Made by a program: the position numbers and the translations under genes
Shown here: positions 60,536 to 64,000 of the stretch, piece by piece
Numbering within the stretch: the first letter of the stretch is position 1
Layout of the letters: each line of letters starts with the position of its first letter
The notes under the pieces: model-generated
Seen by the model: the letters and a program-made list of their open reading frames with translations, nothing else
What the model was told of the DNA's origin: nothing
Database searches by the model: none
From: GWE2-42-39 sp942493345
GTDB lineage: Bacteria; Bacteroidota; Bacteroidia; Bacteroidales; Prolixibacteraceae
Reading direction: 5' to 3'
DNA length: 64,000 bases
Assembly: GCA_942493345.1 (NCBI GenBank)
Contig: OW818695.1
Span: 1,612,001-1,676,000, forward strand

Positions 60536-63500
60536 ATGAAAAAAAACCGAATGGGGTGGGAAAGTATGTACTGTCCCGTTAAAAAAATTTTACGAATTAT
60601 GAGATTATCGGTGTTTTTGCTATTAGTAAGTTTCGTACAGTTAATGGCGAACAATTCGTATGCGCAAAAAACAAAACTATCCGTTGACCTTAAAAACGCC
60701 AGCGTTGAATCGGTTTTGTTGTCCATTGAGAACCAGTCCTCTTTTAAATTTATTTACAACAAAGAGAATGTTGATGTCGATTCAAAAGTTAGTATCAATG
60801 TACAGGAAAAATCCATTAATGAAATTCTGGATATTCTTTTCGAGAAAGACGATATTAATTATTCTTTTTACGGCAATCAGGTAATACTGACCAAAAGCGA
60901 AGGAAATGGTCAGGCACAACAAAACAGAACGGTATCCGGAAAAGTCACAGACTCCACCGGCGCCCCGCTTCCCGGGGTTTCAGTGGTTGCAAAAGGTACT
61001 ACTACCGGGATGATAACCGATACAGAAGGAAGCTATTCTCTTTCGAATATCCCAGAGAATACAACCTTGGTGTTTTCGTTTGTGGGAATGAAAACGCAGG
61101 AAATTTTGGTGGTAGGAAAATCAACATTTAATGTAATTCTGAAAGAAGAAACCATTGGTATTGATGAGGTTGTTACCATTGGATATGGAACAGTGAAGAA
61201 AAGCGACCTGACCGGATCGGTTTCTTCCGTCTCTAGTAAGGATATTGGCGATCGCGTGGTAACCGATCTTGGTTCTCTTATTCAGGGAAAGGTATCAGGG
61301 GTTGATGTTGCAGGAGGTAGAATCCGGATAAGGGGTGTTACTACTTTTAATCAGACCGATCCTATTTATGTAATTGATGGATTCGTTGGCGGTGATTTTG
61401 GAACCGTTAATCCCAATGATATTGAACGAATTGAAGTATTAAAAGATGCTTCGTCAACTGCTATTTATGGTGCAAGAGGCGCCAACGGAGTAGTTTTGAT
61501 TACTACAAAAGAAGGAAAAGTTGGTCCGTTAAAGGTAAATGTCAGTGCTTACACGGGTATAGCTACAACTCCCAAGAAACTTGATGTACTGAATGCATCA
61601 CAATATATAGACTATCTGGAGGATGCACTTAAAAACTCTGGAGGATCAATACCAGAAAAATTGATGACAATGTATCCGAATGCAAGAAAAGATGTAACCA
61701 ATTGGCAGGATGAAGTTTTTAGAACTGCCCATACCGATGAAATTAGTGCAAGTTTCTCGGGCGGATCAGATAAGGCAACATACTTCACGAGTATTGGCTA
61801 TAAATATAACGAATCCATTACAATTGGGCCAAAAGACAACACGCTCTATATTCGAAATAAAAACGATTACAACATGAGCAAATGGTTCCATCTGGGTAAT
61901 AACTTCGCTTTTAACTATAATACCAATGAAGGCGCACAGCCAAATATTCAGTGGCTGACTCAAATGCCCCAATTTTTTCCTATTTATGATTCAACAAATT
62001 TAGGTGGATACAGCGTTGTTGATAGAAGTACCGGAGTGGACGGCGCTAACCCTCTTATTTCCACACTAAGCCATCCGAAAAGAGAAGCATTGATTTATCA
62101 AGCCAATTTGTGGGCGGAAATTGAACCGCTTAAAGGATTAAAATATAGAATACAGGCAGGAGTTAGAGGAGATTTTAGCCATAATAAAAGCTGGCAGGAT
62201 GCATACGTTGTTGCAATCGGAGCAGTTGCAGTAAAAAACCGCGCTTCGGAGGAATACAACCACTCATTTAATCCACTTATTGAAAATACGTTGACATATA
62301 ACCATCTTTTTGGCAAACACGACATATCGGTAATGGTAGGAAACTCATGGCAAAATTATGCAAATGGTGGAGGTATCGGAATTTCTGCCGAGGAGTTTGC
62401 GAATACTGAAGTTAAAAATGTGTTTCTTGGAAAATCAAAAACTATTGACAGGCAGGAAGCCTGGAATTACGCCTTCTTATCTTATTTTGGACGGTTTAAT
62501 TATCAATTTGACAACAAGTATCTTTTAACTGTAAATGTGCGAAGTGATGGTTCTCCGAGATTTGCTCCAACAAATCGCTGGGGAACATTCCCATCCGTTG
62601 CTGTAGCCTGGAAAATGCACGAAGAGGAATTTATAAAAAAACTAAATATATTCGATCAGTTAAAACTCCGGGTAAGCTGGGGTGTATCAGGTAATGATGC
62701 CATCGGTGATTTCAGATATACATCACAAGTTTGGACAAATGGCGTTTATTATCCATTAGGCGGAGTCACGGTTCCCGGTGCTACAATAAGAGACAACTCA
62801 TCTCCAATGATCAAATGGGAATCGACCGATTCAAAAACCGTTGGCGTCGATATGGCTTTTCTGAAAAATTCATTGACAGTAACTGCCGATTATTTTATTA
62901 AAAATACCAACGATATATTATTTGACGTTCCCCGTCCTTCTTCTTTAGGTTACGGTCTGGCATTTGGTGGCAATGCTATTGTAAATGCTGCAAGTTGTGA
63001 AAATAAAGGATTTGAGCTTCTAATTGGATCCAAAGGGAAAATAAAAGATATTAATTATACAGTTAATGCAAACTACACCTATGCAAAGAACGAAGTAACC
63101 GGATTGGGACTGGGGCAGCCTTTTTTGTCGGGTGTGTCACGCACGGATATAGGCAATCCGATTGGCTATTTCTACGGGTATGTAGCCGACGGCGTTTTCA
63201 TGAACAAATCAGAGTTAGATGCAGCCAATGCAATAGCTGTAGCTAAAAATTGGTCGCATTATCAGGAAGCTCCTACCGGAGTCGGTGATGTAAGGTTCAA
63301 GGACATAAACGAAGATGGACATATTACGAGTACTGACCGTCAAATGATTGGAAATTCAATTCCCAAACACCTGTACGGCCTCAATATTACACTTGACTAT
63401 AGAGGATTCGATTTTAACGTCTTTTTTCAAGGCATTGCAGGTTCTGACATTTACTATAACGTTCATGAGTACATGCGCGGAGGAGATACAAACAGAAACC

Positions 63501-63859
63501 AGGAAGCTTATTTACTTGACCGATGGATAAGTGAAGCGAAGCCTGGAAATGGTATTGTTCCAAGAGCGGTGCTCGGTGATCCCAATTTAAACAACAGACC
63601 ATCTTCGAATATGGTTTCATCCGGTGATTATTTAAAATTAAGGCAATTATCATTGGGATATACCATACCTAAGAACCTAATCGCCAGTGCAGGACTCAAA
63701 AATGCCCGTGTTTATGCCAATGCAAACAACTTGTTAACGATTTCAAAATATCATGGTTATGATCCTGAAGTGGGGGGTGATAACCTGCATCGGGGAATCG
63801 ATAATTTATCCTATCCCATACCGAGAACATTGATTTTTGGTGTTCAGATTGGATTTTAA
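60536..63859 (+). CDS. SusC-type TonB-dependent receptor with STN signalling domain (locus 3)
   Basis: 1107 residues. Charged N-terminal extension and signal peptide ending near NSYAQK (about 43), STN domain (about 45-115, VDLKNASVESVLLSIEN to FEKDDINYSFYG), carboxypeptidase-regulatory-like domain (about 130-210), plug (VVTIGYGTVKKSDLTGSVSS, NGVVLITTKEGK) and barrel ending GVQIGF. Third outer-membrane importer of this design in the window; its substrate is unknown because the enzymes lie beyond the right edge. susD follows after 26 bp. Confidence 0.96.
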   Translation: MKKNRMGWESMYCPVKKILRIMRLSVFLLLVSFVQLMANNSYAQKTKLSVDLKNASVESVLLSIENQSSFKFIYNKENVDVDSKVSINVQEKSINEILDILFEKDDINYSFYGNQVILTKSEGNGQAQQNRTVSGKVTDSTGAPLPGVSVVAKGTTTGMITDTEGSYSLSNIPENTTLVFSFVGMKTQEILVVGKSTFNVILKEETIGIDEVVTIGYGTVKKSDLTGSVSSVSSKDIGDRVVTDLGSLIQGKVSGVDVAGGRIRIRGVTTFNQTDPIYVIDGFVGGDFGTVNPNDIERIEVLKDASSTAIYGARGANGVVLITTKEGKVGPLKVNVSAYTGIATTPKKLDVLNASQYIDYLEDALKNSGGSIPEKLMTMYPNARKDVTNWQDEVFRTAHTDEISASFSGGSDKATYFTSIGYKYNESITIGPKDNTLYIRNKNDYNMSKWFHLGNNFAFNYNTNEGAQPNIQWLTQMPQFFPIYDSTNLGGYSVVDRSTGVDGANPLISTLSHPKREALIYQANLWAEIEPLKGLKYRIQAGVRGDFSHNKSWQDAYVVAIGAVAVKNRASEEYNHSFNPLIENTLTYNHLFGKHDISVMVGNSWQNYANGGGIGISAEEFANTEVKNVFLGKSKTIDRQEAWNYAFLSYFGRFNYQFDNKYLLTVNVRSDGSPRFAPTNRWGTFPSVAVAWKMHEEEFIKKLNIFDQLKLRVSWGVSGNDAIGDFRYTSQVWTNGVYYPLGGVTVPGATIRDNSSPMIKWESTDSKTVGVDMAFLKNSLTVTADYFIKNTNDILFDVPRPSSLGYGLAFGGNAIVNAASCENKGFELLIGSKGKIKDINYTVNANYTYAKNEVTGLGLGQPFLSGVSRTDIGNPIGYFYGYVADGVFMNKSELDAANAIAVAKNWSHYQEAPTGVGDVRFKDINEDGHITSTDRQMIGNSIPKHLYGLNITLDYRGFDFNVFFQGIAGSDIYYNVHEYMRGGDTNRNQEAYLLDRWISEAKPGNGIVPRAVLGDPNLNNRPSSNMVSSGDYLKLRQLSLGYTIPKNLIASAGLKNARVYANANNLLTISKYHGYDPEVGGDNLHRGIDNLSYPIPRTLIFGVQIGF

Positions 63860-63885
63860 TTTTTAAATCTTTTAAAAAGAATAAT

Positions 63886-64000
63886 ATGAAAGAGTTAATT
63901 AATAGTAAGTTGTTATTGTTGTTGCTCGTTTTTTTTGCTGTTTCGTGCAACGAGGATATCATGAATTTTAAAAACCAAAATGCATACAGTTCTGCAAGCT
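63886..64000 (+). CDS. SusD-family lipoprotein, N-terminus only (cut by window edge)
   Basis: The visible 38 codons encode MKELINSKLLLLLLVFFAVSC, a lipoprotein signal peptide, followed by NEDIMNFKNQNAY. Position right after susC and the acidic NED after the lipid-bearing cysteine are as in the two other SusD proteins here. Confidence 0.8.
   Translation, partial: MKELINSKLLLLLLVFFAVSCNEDIMNFKNQNAYSSAS

Noticed and set aside
1..64000. CRISPR array, tRNA, rRNA or replication origin
   Set aside because: No evenly spaced direct repeats, no T-loop/anticodon arrangement and no rRNA-like sequence were seen; GGTTCGA matches fall inside coding genes. polA and rnpA alone do not mark an origin.

Overview
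The window looks like chromosomal DNA of a member of the Bacteroidota, most likely class Bacteroidia. The evidence is three SusC/SusD loci controlled by ECF sigma / FecR anti-sigma pairs, promoter boxes of the form TAnnTTTG, a gldA-type ABC ATPase, a PorE-like type IX secretion lipoprotein, a DUF4271-hemD pair, and the purM-prfA-pyrF neighbourhood. Placement in Marinilabiliales/Prolixibacteraceae is an impression from the gene mix, not something shown here. No rRNA, tRNA, CRISPR array, prophage or complete insertion sequence was seen.

Layout. (1) 1-7733, minus strand: a glycan locus read sigma factor, FecR, SusC, SusD, GH172/DUF2961 (cut by the window edge), with a small foldback element between susD and the GH172 gene. 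(2) 7734-14688: a gene-poor AT-rich spacer, a Bro-N protein, an orphan gldA-like ATPase, metK, an AT-rich Fic gene and a DEAD-box helicase. (3) 14806-20831, minus strand: a tight four-gene operon of exported proteins of a type best known from Planctomycetes (PPC-domain protein, DUF1501, DUF1549/DUF1553) led by a RidA/chorismatase-like protein. It is followed by a GH2 beta-galactosidase-like gene and a divergent membrane-anchored DNA-binding regulator. (4) 25291-45306: mostly housekeeping genes (ilvE, rnpA, hemD, dus, polA, queD, pyrF, prfA, purM) mixed with small accessory genes (GIY-YIG nuclease, DUF2971, a 55-residue antitoxin-like fragment), a lipoprotein oxidoreductase, a 7TM histidine kinase and a porE-like gene. 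(5) 45459-58549, plus strand: a complete glycan locus (sigma, FecR, SusC, SusD, a surface lipoprotein and two different GH97 enzymes) ending in a strong terminator. (6) 58673-64000: a third sigma-FecR-SusC-SusD locus, cut at the window end.

How the parts work together. In each glycan locus SusC has an N-terminal STN signalling domain. It should report substrate capture to FecR, which releases the sigma factor to switch on susC/susD and the enzymes. All three fecR-susC gaps hold a hairpin whose T-run lies on the strand opposite susC. That is what one expects at the 3' end of a cis-antisense sRNA of the DonS kind, and it is the most interesting regulatory pattern in the window.

Other unusual items are the planctomycete-like operon, a GIY-YIG gene bracketed by inverted hairpins that fills the purM-prfA gap, several MITE-like foldback elements, and a large hairpin placed just before the first GH97 gene. 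Start codons were moved downstream of the longest possible reading frame where a promoter, signal peptide or neighbouring gene argued for it.
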